This document shows positions 15,494-24,079 of a stretch of DNA of 64,000 nucleotides, one piece after another. A program made the translations under genes and the position numbers. The stretch's first letter is position 1; every line of letters begins with the position of its first letter. Location of the stretch: NCBI GenBank assembly GCA_036495715.1, contig DASXML010000013.1, positions 1-64,000 on the forward strand, read 5' to 3'. The DNA comes from Scandinavium sp036495715 (lineage in GTDB: Bacteria > Pseudomonadota > Gammaproteobacteria > Enterobacterales > Enterobacteriaceae). Under the pieces are notes generated by a model. It saw nothing but the letters and a program-made list of their open reading frames with translations. It was not told the origin of the DNA and did not search any database.

Positions 15494-16845
15494 CCACGCT
15501 CCGCGACAGGTTTCAGTTCGATACGTTTGATATCACCCACCAGCACCAGGTAACTCAATACGGCGACCAGCGCGTGGATGCCCACGTAGATCAGCGCCCA
15601 GTTAAACGAGCCCGTCGTCGCGACGATGTAACCAATTGCAATCGGCGTCACGATGCCGGACATATTACCGAACATGTTGAACAGACCACCGCTGAGGCCG
15701 CTTATCTCTTTCGGTGCGGTATCTGCCATCACTGCCCAACCCAGCGCGCCGATGCCTTTGCCAAAGAAGGCCATCGCCATGAAACCGATAATCATCCATT
15801 CCGCATCGACATAATTACAGAACACCATCGTCATCGACAGCAGCATCCCGAGCACAATAGGCGTTTTACGGGCGATGTTGAGCGAGCCACTTTTACGCAT
15901 CAGCCAGTCGGAAATAATCCCGCCAAGCACACCGCCGACAAAACCACACACCGCGGGGATCGACGCGACAAACCCTGCTTTCAGAATCGACATTCCACGT
16001 GCCTGCACCAGATACACCGGGAACCAGGTGATGAAGAAGTAGGTCAGCGCGTTGATGCAGTACTGACCGAGATAGACCCCGATCATCATCCGTGAGCCCA
16101 TTAGCTGTTTGACCTGCGCCCATTTTTGACGCATCGGCACCTGTTGCACGTTCTTCTTCTGATCCATGTTGATAAGCCCGCCGCCCTCAGCGATGTAGTC
16201 GAGCTCTTTCTGGTTGACGCCGGGATGCTGATTCGGCTCGTGGATCATTTTCAGCCACAGGAAACTTATCAGGATCCCGAGCCCCCCCATAAAGAAGAAC
16301 ACATGCGACCAACCGACTTCATGCGTCAGCCAGCCCATGATTGGCGCGAAGATAACCGTGGCGAAATACTGTGCGGAGTTGAATATCGCCACCGCCGTGC
16401 CCCTCTCCTGCGCCGGGAACCAGGCCGCGACGATGCGACTGTTGCCCGGGAAAGAAGGCGCTTCGGCAAGACCGACCATAAAGCGCAGGGTAAACAGCGC
16501 GATGATGATGCCAAAGCCATTGAAGACATCGACGAAACCCTGCAATAAGGTGAACATCGACCACGTAAAGATCGACCAGAAGTAAACGCGTTTGGATCCG
16601 AAGCGGTCGAGCAGCCAACCGCCGGGGATTTGGCCAATGACATAGGCCCATGAGAAAGCAGAGAAAACATATCCCATGCCGACCGGATCGAGGCCAATGT
16701 CTTTGGCCATTTCGGATCCGGCGATAGAGAGAGTGGCGCGATCGCCGTAGTTGAAGGACGTGACGATAAACAGCATCACCACAATCCAGTAGCGCGCGTT
16801 GGTCCGCTTTTCAGCGGCCGCCGTCGCCTGACTTAGTGAACTCAT
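15490..16845 (-). CDS. gudP: Glucarate/galactarate MFS transporter GudP
   Basis: Inner-membrane proton symporter of the ACS/phthalate permease branch of the major facilitator superfamily, importing D-glucarate or galactarate. The 451 aa have about 12 hydrophobic helices. The MFS loop 2-3 motif is visible in GGWLLDRFGSKRV, and the cytoplasmic middle loop carries PNQHPGVNQKELDYI. It is the first gene of the operon. In E. coli this operon is activated by CdaR; I cannot point to a defined CdaR box in the leader. Confidence 0.95.
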   Translation of the reverse strand: MSSLSQATAAAEKRTNARYWIVVMLFIVTSFNYGDRATLSIAGSEMAKDIGLDPVGMGYVFSAFSWAYVIGQIPGGWLLDRFGSKRVYFWSIFTWSMFTLLQGFVDVFNGFGIIIALFTLRFMVGLAEAPSFPGNSRIVAAWFPAQERGTAVAIFNSAQYFATVIFAPIMGWLTHEVGWSHVFFFMGGLGILISFLWLKMIHEPNQHPGVNQKELDYIAEGGGLINMDQKKNVQQVPMRQKWAQVKQLMGSRMMIGVYLGQYCINALTYFFITWFPVYLVQARGMSILKAGFVASIPAVCGFVGGVLGGIISDWLMRKSGSLNIARKTPIVLGMLLSMTMVFCNYVDAEWMIIGFMAMAFFGKGIGALGWAVMADTAPKEISGLSGGLFNMFGNMSGIVTPIAIGYIVATTGSFNWALIYVGIHALVAVLSYLVLVGDIKRIELKPVAERG

Positions 16846-17125
16846 TGTTGTACTCCTGAGGCTTCCCTCATTCTGAACAACGTAACCTGTAGGGGAATCA
16901 GAATGACGTTTTGTTTTTATGGCGGCGTCGCGCGGTGGCGCGCCACATTTTTTTAACCGGCAGGAGAAGTATAAAAACGCATCAATGAGGGCTCACCGTG
17001 CATAAACACAGCATTCGGCGTGTGAGAAACGGAGTTTTGGGGCTTATGCCCAGGAAGATGGGGGCTGGTTCACGGAATCGGATTTGGCAGGAGGAAATAT
17101 GCCCTTCTGACGAAGGGCAATGGGT
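16846..17125 (-). promoter_or_regulatory. gudP leader/promoter region
   Basis: 280 bp between yqcA and gudP that should hold the gud operon promoter. A ribosome site is seen as CAGGAGTACAAC just before the gudP ATG. A GC-rich palindrome GTGGCGCGCCAC (16937-16948) next to a T-run stands out, but I could not assign it to CdaR, CRP or a terminator. Confidence 0.35.
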
Positions 17126-17569
17126 TTAGCTGAGCAGCGTCGCCCAGTGTTCAACCCAAGGGTTGGAGATGGTTTCTGGTTCAGGATCTTCGCTGGCGTC
17201 AATCATCAGCATCTCGCCGATACGCTGCGCACCCTGTTCCTGTAACAGCGCATCAAACTTCTTACCGCCGCCGCAGAAATGGGAATAGGTGCTGTCACCC
17301 AGCGCGATGATGCCATAGCGCAGATGCGGCTGGTACATGTCCTGGATACCCTGATACAACGGCACAATGCTGTCAGGTAAATCGCCCTGCCCGGTGGTGG
17401 ATGTCACCACCAGCGCGTATTTGCCCTGATACGACTCCCAGTCACCCACTTCAGGATCTTCAAACACCTGAGCCTTATGGCCGTGTGACGCGAGAATAGT
17501 CTGCGCTTCTTCCGCCACTAACAGTGCGTTTCCGTACATGGTGCCGACAAAAATGCCTACTTCCGCCAT
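17126..17569 (-). CDS. yqcA: Flavodoxin YqcA
   Basis: Short-chain flavodoxin of 147 aa (E. coli 149). The FMN phosphate loop is GTMYGNALLVAEE near the N-terminus (GTxxGN variant). The isoalloxazine loops are TSTTGQGDLPDS and LGDSTYSHFCGGGKKF. It resembles MioC. It is the last gene of yqcC-truC-yqcA, 16 bp after truC, and may supply electrons to an unidentified partner; the physiological role is unknown. Confidence 0.93.
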   Translation of the reverse strand: MAEVGIFVGTMYGNALLVAEEAQTILASHGHKAQVFEDPEVGDWESYQGKYALVVTSTTGQGDLPDSIVPLYQGIQDMYQPHLRYGIIALGDSTYSHFCGGGKKFDALLQEQGAQRIGEMLMIDASEDPEPETISNPWVEHWATLLS

Positions 17570-17585
17570 TACTTTTCTCCCTGAA

Positions 17586-18368
17586 TCATTCAGTTATGAG
17601 GTCATCCTGACGGTTGTCCGGCGTAAACTCAACCCTTTCAACTTCAGGGAGAAGGCCGCGCCAGCCAAAATGTGACATTGCCTGCATCCAGACGTCATCG
17701 AGACTCGCGCGGATCACCAGCGGTTCGCCGGTAAAGGGATGCGTCAGGTGCAGTTCGCTGGCATGGAGCATCAAACGATCGCAGCCGAAGTTTTCTGCCG
17801 CGCTGCGATTTTGCCGCAGATCGCCGTGTTTGCTGTCACCGAGGATCGGGTGACGGAGATGGCTCATGTGGCGGCGCAGCTGATGTTTGCGTCCGGTTTT
17901 CGGCTCAAGTTCGACCAGACCATAGCGCGTTGTCGGGTAACGCCCGGTGGCTACTGGCATTTCTGCCGTCGCCAAACCGCGATAGTGCGTTACCGCCGGT
18001 TGCGCTTCTTTATCATCGCGCGCGAATTTATCCGCAATTTTATCCAGTTCTTCGACCAACGGATAATCGAGTACGGCCTCGTCCATCAACCAACCACGCA
18101 CAATGGCGTGATAGCGTTTCTGAATCTGATGCTGTTCAAACTGCTGCGACAACAGGCGGCCTGCTTCACTCGACAGCCCCATCAACAGCACGCCAGACGT
18201 CGGCCTGTCGAGGCGATGGACGGTAAACACATGCTGACCAATCTGGTCGCGCACGGTTTGCATCACCACGACTTTTTCATCACGGTCGAGCCAACTGCGA
18301 TGCACCAGCCAGCCGGAGGGTTTATTGACGGCAACCAGCCACTCATCTTGATAGAGGATCTCAATCAT
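17586..18368 (-). CDS. truC: tRNA pseudouridine(65) synthase TruC
   Basis: RluA-family pseudouridine synthase acting on U65 of some tRNAs. It has 260 aa. The catalytic Asp is D54 in the family motif HRLDRPTSGVLLM; KPSGWLVHRS and GRKHQLRRHMSHLRHPILGD are the other conserved blocks. Its ATG (18368) shares one base with the yqcC TGA, so the two are translationally coupled. Confidence 0.96.
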   Translation of the reverse strand: MIEILYQDEWLVAVNKPSGWLVHRSWLDRDEKVVVMQTVRDQIGQHVFTVHRLDRPTSGVLLMGLSSEAGRLLSQQFEQHQIQKRYHAIVRGWLMDEAVLDYPLVEELDKIADKFARDDKEAQPAVTHYRGLATAEMPVATGRYPTTRYGLVELEPKTGRKHQLRRHMSHLRHPILGDSKHGDLRQNRSAAENFGCDRLMLHASELHLTHPFTGEPLVIRASLDDVWMQAMSHFGWRGLLPEVERVEFTPDNRQDDLITE

Positions 18369-18697
18369 CAGGCGTCAACGCCAGCAAAGAGGGCATCGAG
18401 CTGCTCGAGTTCCGGCAGAATAATCGCGCGGGCAGGATGGCTGGCATCGAGGGCCATCTCATAGTAAGGCATGACGGCAAAACTCTGCGGCAGCGGTTGC
18501 TGGCTGTCGATAAGCTGATGCATACGCGGGATCAACACCCATTGCAGCCACTCCAGCGGCTCCAGCGTATCCATACAGAAAGGTTGTGTGCTCTCGAAAG
18601 CGCTGGCGTCGGGGGAATTATCTTGCCAATGCTGGTGCTCGCGCAGCCGCGCTTCAATACTGTGCAGACGCTGGCGAACACTGTCGTGCTGGGTCAT
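18368..18697 (-). CDS. yqcC: DUF446 protein YqcC
   Basis: A 109-aa protein of the YqcC family, the same length as in E. coli. It is soluble, largely helical and rich in Gln/Leu, with conserved CMDTLEPLEWLQWVLIPRM in the middle. No catalytic motif is recognised and the function is unknown. It opens the yqcC-truC-yqcA operon just downstream of the csrB terminator. Confidence 0.92.
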   Translation of the reverse strand: MTQHDSVRQRLHSIEARLREHQHWQDNSPDASAFESTQPFCMDTLEPLEWLQWVLIPRMHQLIDSQQPLPQSFAVMPYYEMALDASHPARAIILPELEQLDALFAGVDA

Positions 18698-18761
18698 GGA
18701 AACCTCGGAAGAAACGTCGAAATGAAAATCTGGGCGCAGGATAACATTGGAGCTGGGGGAA

Positions 18762-19129
18762 ATAAAAAAGGGAGCACTGTTTTCACAGTGCTCCCGGTTC
18801 GTTTAGCAGCAGTCCAGCTACTTTTGATGCTCCCTGCTCATCCGTGACAACTTTTCCTGCGGTCTCCTGACCAAGTTCATCCGTAAACTATTGCATCCTG
18901 CTCGCACCACCCCGATGCGATTCGACTTATCCGTAAGTTTGTCCTGATCTTCCTGATCCACCGGGCATCCTGACCGGTTCTCTTTCTCCATCCTGGAGGT
19001 GTCCTTTTACGCGTCCTGCGTAATCCTCTTGCTTGCGTCCTCAAGCCTGTCCTTGTAGCACCATCCTGGTGTTTCCAGCTGAAGCGTCATCATCCTGATG
19101 TTCGCTTCGGTGTCAGACTCCGTGTCGAC
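18762..19129 (-). ncRNA. csrB: CsrB small RNA (CsrA antagonist)
   Basis: About 368 nt in the K-12 position between yqcC and syd. The 5' end GTCGAC (19129) and the terminator (11-bp stem GGGAGCACTGT/ACAGTGCTCCC, 18795-18770, then a T-run) match CsrB. I count 24 GGA triplets on the transcribed strand, 14 of them AGGA, many in hairpin loops such as CACCAGGATGGTG; these are the CsrA-binding sites. The RNA sequesters CsrA, the global carbon-storage regulator. Transcription depends on BarA-UvrY, and barA is in this window. The ends are set by analogy, so a few nucleotides are uncertain. Confidence 0.96.
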
Positions 19130-19302
19130 CTGTATAGAATCCTCTATTCCGGCCCATCTTACAAGACTCTTTTAGGTAAATCCCTAAGGCTATTTTCATA
19201 TGAAAGCTATGGGATTACACCATAACTGACTGATTTAAATAGAATGCTGTTTTAGCGCAACGGCAATGTCCGGCTTACAACCTGGTGATCTCTCACAGGG
19301 TC

Positions 19303-19320
19303 TGTAAGAGATCTCTCACA
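19303..19320. promoter_or_regulatory. UvrY (GacA/SirA) operator of csrB
   Basis: TGTAAGAGATCTCTCACA; its complement TGTGAGAGATCTCTTACA is the palindrome known upstream of E. coli csrB. It lies about 180 bp above the csrB 5' end, next to the syd stop. A second copy of the TGTGAGAGATC half-site lies 23 bp closer to csrB (19297-19287), about two helical turns away on the same face. Confidence 0.82.
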
Positions 19321-19339
19321 AGCACACCAGGCAGATGGC

Positions 19340-19885
19340 TTACAGCAGAGGCTCAAGGTGTGTCAGAAAACTCGCGATAGAAGCAGAAAGCGTAATACGG
19401 TTACGGGTGCCGACGGTTTCAAGAAGCACCTCGCCCGTCAGATTACAGACGGAAATCACATCCAGTTCACTGTCCATCGTGCCAATAAACAACGTTGGCG
19501 ATAGCTTCAGGCGTTTCTGCGTCACCAGATGACCAATCAGGTTTTCCTGCACGCGCTGAAAATCGTCAGGACTCCAGACCTGCAACAGCGTTAGCTGACG
19601 CTCGCCAAAGGTCGCGGTCATGTCACCGGCAAACTGGCTGGTGTAATACGTTTGAAGCGGGTCTTGCACCACGATATCTAACGCGCGTTCAACCGCTTCT
19701 AGTGTTGGCGCAAGACTGAAAGGCTGAGGTTGCCAGAAGACGCCGTCGTCATCGGTTTGCGTCACGCAAGGCGACGGGACGCCGTACAGTTCTTCGCTGC
19801 GTGGCTGTGTACCATGGCGCTGTTGCCATGCGTCGCAATAACGTTGGGTAAACGCTCTTAAGGCTTCTACGGTCTGCTGATCCAC
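19340..19885 (-). CDS. syd: SecY-interacting protein Syd
   Basis: Peripheral membrane protein that binds SecY and can provoke degradation of defective SecYEG. I chose GTG 19885 (then DQQTVEALRAF) because TGGAGAGAGAAAGCA precedes it and it gives 181 aa, the E. coli length; the open frame continues 18 codons further without family similarity. Conserved blocks are EELYGVPSPC, YYTSQFAGDM and RRVQENLIGHLVTQKRLKL-like sequence. It diverges from queF with a 68-bp gap. Confidence 0.94.
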   Translation of the reverse strand: MDQQTVEALRAFTQRYCDAWQQRHGTQPRSEELYGVPSPCVTQTDDDGVFWQPQPFSLAPTLEAVERALDIVVQDPLQTYYTSQFAGDMTATFGERQLTLLQVWSPDDFQRVQENLIGHLVTQKRLKLSPTLFIGTMDSELDVISVCNLTGEVLLETVGTRNRITLSASIASFLTHLEPLL

Positions 19886-19953
19886 TGCTTTCTCTCTCCA
19901 GGTCAACCAGGATAAACTCAAGGCATAGTCTACCTGCATTGTGACGGTGAAAC

Positions 19954-20799
19954 ATGTCTTCTTATGAAAACCATCAGGCGCTGTCTGGCCTGACGCTCGG
20001 TAAAGCCACAGATTACCGTGATATTTACGACGCCAGCCTGCTTCAGCCAGTGCCTCGCAGTCTTAATCGCGATCCCCTCGGCCTTCACGCCGATAACCTC
20101 CCTTTTCACGGCGGCGATATCTGGACGCTCTATGAGATCTCCTGGCTGAATGCGAAAGGCCTGCCGCAGGTGGCCGTCGGACACGTCGAGCTGCGTGATA
20201 CCAGCGTAAATTTGGTGGAATCCAAAAGCTTTAAGCTTTACCTGAACAGCTTTAACCAAACCCGTTTCGCCAGTTGGGAAGAGGTTCGCACCACGCTTGA
20301 GCGTGACCTGCGCCACTGCGCGCAAGGGGACGTTAGCGTGGCGTTATTTCGCCTGGATGAAATCGAAGGCCAGCCGATTGCGCATTTCCATGGCACCTGC
20401 ATTGACGATCAAGATATTGAAATCGACAGCTATGAATTTAGCGCCGACTATTTACAGGACGCTGCCAGCGGTAAAGTGGTAGAAGAGACATTGGTCAGCC
20501 ATCTGCTGAAATCCAACTGCCTGATTACGCATCAGCCAGATTGGGGTTCAGTGCAAATTCAGTATCGTGGGCCGCAAATCGACAGAGAAAAACTGCTGCG
20601 CTATCTCGTTTCTTTCCGCCATCACAACGAGTTCCACGAACAATGCGTAGAGCGTATTTTCAGCGACATCCAACGTTTCTGTCAGCCGGAAAGCCTGAGC
20701 GTTTATGCGCGCTACACCCGTCGCGGCGGTCTGGATATTAACCCGTGGCGCAGCAACACCGATTTTATTCCTGCCATCGGTCGCCTGGTTCGCCAGTAA
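19954..20799 (+). CDS. queF: NADPH-dependent 7-cyano-7-deazaguanine reductase QueF
   Basis: Reduces preQ0 to preQ1, the last step before insertion into tRNA by Tgt. The 281 aa form the two-domain (type II, tunnel-fold) QueF. The catalytic Cys is C189 in LLKSNCLITHQPDWGS with Asp196, and the QueF signature ESKSFKLYLNSFNQTRF (about 89-105) is the substrate/NADPH-binding block. It starts MSSYENHQALSGL at ATG 19954. It pairs functionally with queE at the left of the window. No preQ1 riboswitch is evident in the short 5' region. Confidence 0.97.
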   Translation: MSSYENHQALSGLTLGKATDYRDIYDASLLQPVPRSLNRDPLGLHADNLPFHGGDIWTLYEISWLNAKGLPQVAVGHVELRDTSVNLVESKSFKLYLNSFNQTRFASWEEVRTTLERDLRHCAQGDVSVALFRLDEIEGQPIAHFHGTCIDDQDIEIDSYEFSADYLQDAASGKVVEETLVSHLLKSNCLITHQPDWGSVQIQYRGPQIDREKLLRYLVSFRHHNEFHEQCVERIFSDIQRFCQPESLSVYARYTRRGGLDINPWRSNTDFIPAIGRLVRQ

Positions 20800-20817
20800 C
20801 ATAAATGATTGCAAAAT

Positions 20818-20846
20818 AAAGCGCGATTTCGGTCGCGCTTTTTCTT
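20818..20846 (+). terminator. queF terminator
   Basis: AAGCGCGA-TTTCGG-TCGCGCTT followed by TTTC, 20 bp after the queF stop. The stem is 8 bp. Confidence 0.88.
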
Positions 20847-20915
20847 GTTAAAATCTGACCAGCAAGGCTATTGTAATCAATAGGGAAGACGATATTCGTC
20901 CCGTAAGGAGTTCAC

Positions 20916-22280
20916 TTGATTACACATATTAGCCCGCTTGGCTCAATGGATATGCTGTCGCAGCTGGAAGTCGATATGCTGAAAAGCAACGCCAGCAGCG
21001 ATTTGTACCAGCTGTTTCGTAACTGTTCACTGGCAGTACTCAACTCAGGCAGTCTGACCGACAACAGCAAAGAACTGCTGTCACGCTTTGAAAGTTTTGA
21101 CATTAACGTACTGCGCCGCGAGCGCGGTGTGAAACTGGAACTGATTAATCCGCCGGAAGATGCCTTCGTCGACGGACGCATCATTCGCTCGCTGCAGGCC
21201 AACCTGTTTGCCGTCCTGCGCGACATTCTGTTTGTTTACGGCCAGATCCATAATACCGTCCGCTTCCCGAATCTCGATCTCGAAAGCTCCGCCCACATTA
21301 CCAATCTGGTGTTCTCCATTCTGCGTAACGCCCGTGCGCTGCACGTTGGTGAAGCGCCGAGCATGGTGGTCTGCTGGGGCGGTCACTCTATTAATGAAAA
21401 CGAATATCTGTATGCCCGCCGCGTGGGCACTCAGCTTGGCCTGCGCGAACTGAATATCTGCACCGGTTGTGGTCCAGGTGCGATGGAAGCGCCAATGAAA
21501 GGGGCCGCCGTCGGCCATGCGCAGCAGCGTTATAAAGAAGGGCGTTTTATCGGCATGACCGAGCCGTCTATTATCGCCGCTGAACCGCCAAATCCGCTGG
21601 TGAATGAACTGATCATCATGCCGGATATCGAAAAACGTCTGGAAGCCTTCGTGCGTCTGGCCCATGGGATCATCATTTTCCCAGGCGGCGTAGGAACGGC
21701 AGAAGAGCTGCTGTATCTGCTGGGTATTTTAATGAACCCGGCCAACAAAAATCAGGTGCTGCCGCTGATCCTGACCGGGCCGAAAGAGAGCGCTGACTAC
21801 TTCCGCGTGCTCGACGATTTCATTGTGCACACGCTCGGTGAAGAGGCCCGCCGCCACTACCGCATTATTGTCGACGATGCAGTAGAAGTGGCTCGTCAGA
21901 TGAAGAAAGCGATGCCGCTGGTGAAAGAGAATCGCCGCGATACCGGGGATGCATACAGCTTCAACTGGTCGATGCGCATCGCCCCCGATCTGCAACAGCC
22001 GTTCGAACCGACTCATGAAAACATGGCGAACCTGAAACTTTATCCGGAACAGCCGGTTGAAGTTTTGGCCGCAGACCTGCGCCGTGCCTTCTCCGGGATT
22101 GTGGCGGGTAACGTAAAAGAAGTAGGTATCCGGGCTATCGAAGAGAACGGTCCGTATAAGATCCACGGTGACGGCGAAATGATGCGTCGGATGGACAGCC
22201 TGCTGCAAAGCTTTGTCGCTCAGCACCGCATGAAACTGCCAGGCTCCGCGTATATTCCCTGCTACGAAATTTGTTCCTGA
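20916..22280 (+). CDS. ppnN: Pyrimidine/purine nucleotide 5'-monophosphate nucleosidase PpnN
   Basis: Cleaves nucleoside monophosphates to base and ribose 5-phosphate; in E. coli activity is raised by (p)ppGpp. The 454 aa start at TTG 20916 (MITHISPLGSMDM), supported by TAAGGAG 6 bp upstream and by the same TTG start in E. coli. It belongs to the LOG/lysine-decarboxylase-like family, with the signature FPGGVGTAEELLYLLG and GCGPGAMEAPMKGA in the Rossmann core and an extra N-terminal regulatory domain. Formerly ygdH. Confidence 0.95.
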   Translation: MITHISPLGSMDMLSQLEVDMLKSNASSDLYQLFRNCSLAVLNSGSLTDNSKELLSRFESFDINVLRRERGVKLELINPPEDAFVDGRIIRSLQANLFAVLRDILFVYGQIHNTVRFPNLDLESSAHITNLVFSILRNARALHVGEAPSMVVCWGGHSINENEYLYARRVGTQLGLRELNICTGCGPGAMEAPMKGAAVGHAQQRYKEGRFIGMTEPSIIAAEPPNPLVNELIIMPDIEKRLEAFVRLAHGIIIFPGGVGTAEELLYLLGILMNPANKNQVLPLILTGPKESADYFRVLDDFIVHTLGEEARRHYRIIVDDAVEVARQMKKAMPLVKENRRDTGDAYSFNWSMRIAPDLQQPFEPTHENMANLKLYPEQPVEVLAADLRRAFSGIVAGNVKEVGIRAIEENGPYKIHGDGEMMRRMDSLLQSFVAQHRMKLPGSAYIPCYEICS

Positions 22281-22294
22281 ACATTTTCCTACTC

Positions 22295-22319
22295 AAGGGC
22301 GGCTGAATTAGCCGCCCTT
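22295..22319 (+). terminator. ppnN terminator
   Basis: AAGGGCGGCT-GAATT-AGCCGCCCTT is a perfect 10-bp stem 14 bp after the stop. The following sequence ATCATTT is only moderately T-rich. Confidence 0.8.
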
Positions 22320-22738
22320 ATCATTTCCGACCAATCCGCCAATTGTCTCGTTAATCAACCCGTTAAATATTCATCAAAATTATATTAAAGCGCTAAAAAG
22401 CACTATTCCAGCCACTTTTTTTAGCAATACATACGTTTTACGATCAGTGAACGTCCCCCACTGACGCTGCCGATGGTAGCCTTCGCGACCATAAATCCCC
22501 GCTTAGCGCAAAAAATGCAGACTGATGGTCTAAAAACCCTCTTTCTGAGAGTGTTTTATTGCAATTGAGATCGCGATCACTGATACATTGATAACTTAAA
22601 TGTATCTTTCCGGCCGCAAACAATCACGGGTAAAAATAATAAGAAAACCCCGTTTTACACGAATTTATATTACCGCCAGCCCTTTATTCATTCGATATGA
22701 CTAAAAAACTGGCAAATTGCTTCCTCCAGGAGAAACAG
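22320..22738 (+). promoter_or_regulatory. sdaC upstream regulatory region
   Basis: A 419-bp AT-rich stretch without a convincing gene. An in-frame 14-codon upstream extension of sdaC (ATG 22697) has no family similarity and lacks a good ribosome site, so it is treated as leader. The CRP-like site at 22566-22581 is the main recognisable element. AGGAG at 22728-22732 is the sdaC ribosome site. Confidence 0.5.
22566..22581. promoter_or_regulatory. CRP site upstream of sdaC
   Basis: TGAGATCGCGATCACT matches the CRP pattern TGTGA-N6-TCACA with 8 of 10 conserved bases and a symmetric spacer (TCGCGA). It lies about 160 bp above the sdaC start. sdaCB is known to be cAMP-CRP activated in E. coli. Confidence 0.65.
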
Positions 22739-24028
22739 ATGGAAACCATTCAAACCAGCACCATTGCGTCGACAGAAAGTCGTAGCGGATGGCGTAAAAC
22801 AGATACCATGTGGATGCTGGGCCTTTATGGCACGGCGATCGGTGCGGGCGTTCTGTTCCTGCCGATCAACGCCGGTGTGGGCGGACTGATCCCGCTTATC
22901 ATTATGGCAATCCTTGCTTTCCCAATGACTTACTTTGCGCACCGTGGTCTGACCCGCTTCGTGCTGTCCGGCAAAAATCCGGGCGAAGACATCACCGAAG
23001 TGGTTGAAGAGCACTTTGGTATCGGTGCAGGCAAACTGATTACCCTGCTCTACTTCTTCGCGATTTACCCAATCCTGTTGGTGTATAGCGTGGCTATCAC
23101 CAACACCGTTGAGAGCTTCATGACCCACCAGTTGGGCATGACGCCACCACCGCGCGCGATTCTGTCACTGATCCTTATCGTCGGCATGATGACCATCGTG
23201 CGCTTCGGCGAACAGATGATCGTGAAAGCGATGAGCATTCTGGTATTCCCGTTTGTGGTGGCCCTGATGGTGCTGGCCTGCTATCTGATCCCACAGTGGA
23301 ACGGTGCGGTGCTGGAAACCCTCTCCATGAGCAGCGCAACCTCTACCGGCAACGGCCTGTGGATGACCCTGTGGCTGGCGATCCCGGTGATGGTGTTCTC
23401 CTTTAACCACTCACCGATCATCTCTTCTTTCGCGGTCGCGAAACGTGAAGAGTACGGCGTGGATGCCGAGAAGAAGTGCGCCAAAATTCTGGCCTTCGCA
23501 CACATCATGATGGTGCTGACCGTGATGTTCTTCGTGTTCAGCTGCGTGCTGAGCCTGGCGCCTGCGGACCTGGCGTCAGCAAAAGAGCAAAACATCTCGA
23601 TTCTGTCTTACCTGGCAAACCACTTTAACGCGCCGCTGATTGCGTGGATGGCCCCGATTATCGCCATTATCGCCATCACCAAATCCTTCCTCGGTCACTA
23701 CCTGGGCGCACGTGAAGGCTTTAACGGCATAGTGATTAAGTCACTGCGTAGCCGTGGTAAAACCATCGAAGTGAGCCGTCTGAACAAGATGACTGCGGTA
23801 TTCATGCTGGTCACCACCTGGATTGTGGCGACGCTGAACCCAAGCATCCTTGGGATGATTGAGACCCTGGGCGGTCCGATTATCGCGATGATCCTGTTCC
23901 TGATGCCGATGTACGCCATTCAGAAAGTGCCTGCAATGCGCAAATACAGCGGCCACATCAGCAACGTGTTTGTCGTCATCATGGGCCTCATCGCCATCTC
24001 TGCGATTTTCTTCTCTCTGTTCGGTTAA
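22739..24028 (+). CDS. sdaC: Serine/H+ symporter SdaC
   Basis: Inner-membrane L-serine importer of the HAAAP family. It has 429 aa starting METIQTSTIAS at ATG 22739 (AGGAG upstream), the E. coli length. About 11 transmembrane helices follow a hydrophilic N-terminus; conserved TM1 sequence is GLYGTAIGAGVLFLPINAG. It is cotranscribed with the serine deaminase gene sdaB 51 bp downstream, giving uptake plus breakdown of serine to pyruvate. In E. coli the protein also serves as the phage C1 receptor (DcrA). Confidence 0.97.
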   Translation: METIQTSTIASTESRSGWRKTDTMWMLGLYGTAIGAGVLFLPINAGVGGLIPLIIMAILAFPMTYFAHRGLTRFVLSGKNPGEDITEVVEEHFGIGAGKLITLLYFFAIYPILLVYSVAITNTVESFMTHQLGMTPPPRAILSLILIVGMMTIVRFGEQMIVKAMSILVFPFVVALMVLACYLIPQWNGAVLETLSMSSATSTGNGLWMTLWLAIPVMVFSFNHSPIISSFAVAKREEYGVDAEKKCAKILAFAHIMMVLTVMFFVFSCVLSLAPADLASAKEQNISILSYLANHFNAPLIAWMAPIIAIIAITKSFLGHYLGAREGFNGIVIKSLRSRGKTIEVSRLNKMTAVFMLVTTWIVATLNPSILGMIETLGGPIIAMILFLMPMYAIQKVPAMRKYSGHISNVFVVIMGLIAISAIFFSLFG

Positions 24029-24034
24029 TCTCCC

Positions 24035-24054
24035 GCGCCGCCTTCGGGCGGCGC
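24035..24054 (+). other. Intercistronic UUCG hairpin, sdaC-sdaB
   Basis: GCGCCGCC-TTCG-GGCGGCGC is a perfect 8-bp GC-only stem with a UUCG tetraloop and no T-run. It begins 6 bp after the sdaC stop. It is more likely a stabiliser of sdaC mRNA or a pause site than a full terminator. Confidence 0.6.
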
Positions 24055-24079
24055 ACGTCTCTCCAGCCATGGACGCATC

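Noticed and set aside
16937..16948. Palindrome GTGGCGCGCCAC as CRP site or terminator of the gud leader
   Set aside because: The half-site spacing is wrong for CRP, the stem is short, and no gene ends here on the strand with the T-run.
19886..19953. Possible preQ1 riboswitch before queF
   Set aside because: Only 68 bp are shared with divergent syd and no preQ1 aptamer pattern (short H-type pseudoknot with an A-rich tail) is visible.
22697..22738. 14-codon N-terminal extension of SdaC (MTKKLANCFLQEKQ)
   Set aside because: METIQTST at 22739 has AGGAG and matches the E. coli N-terminus; the extension has no support.
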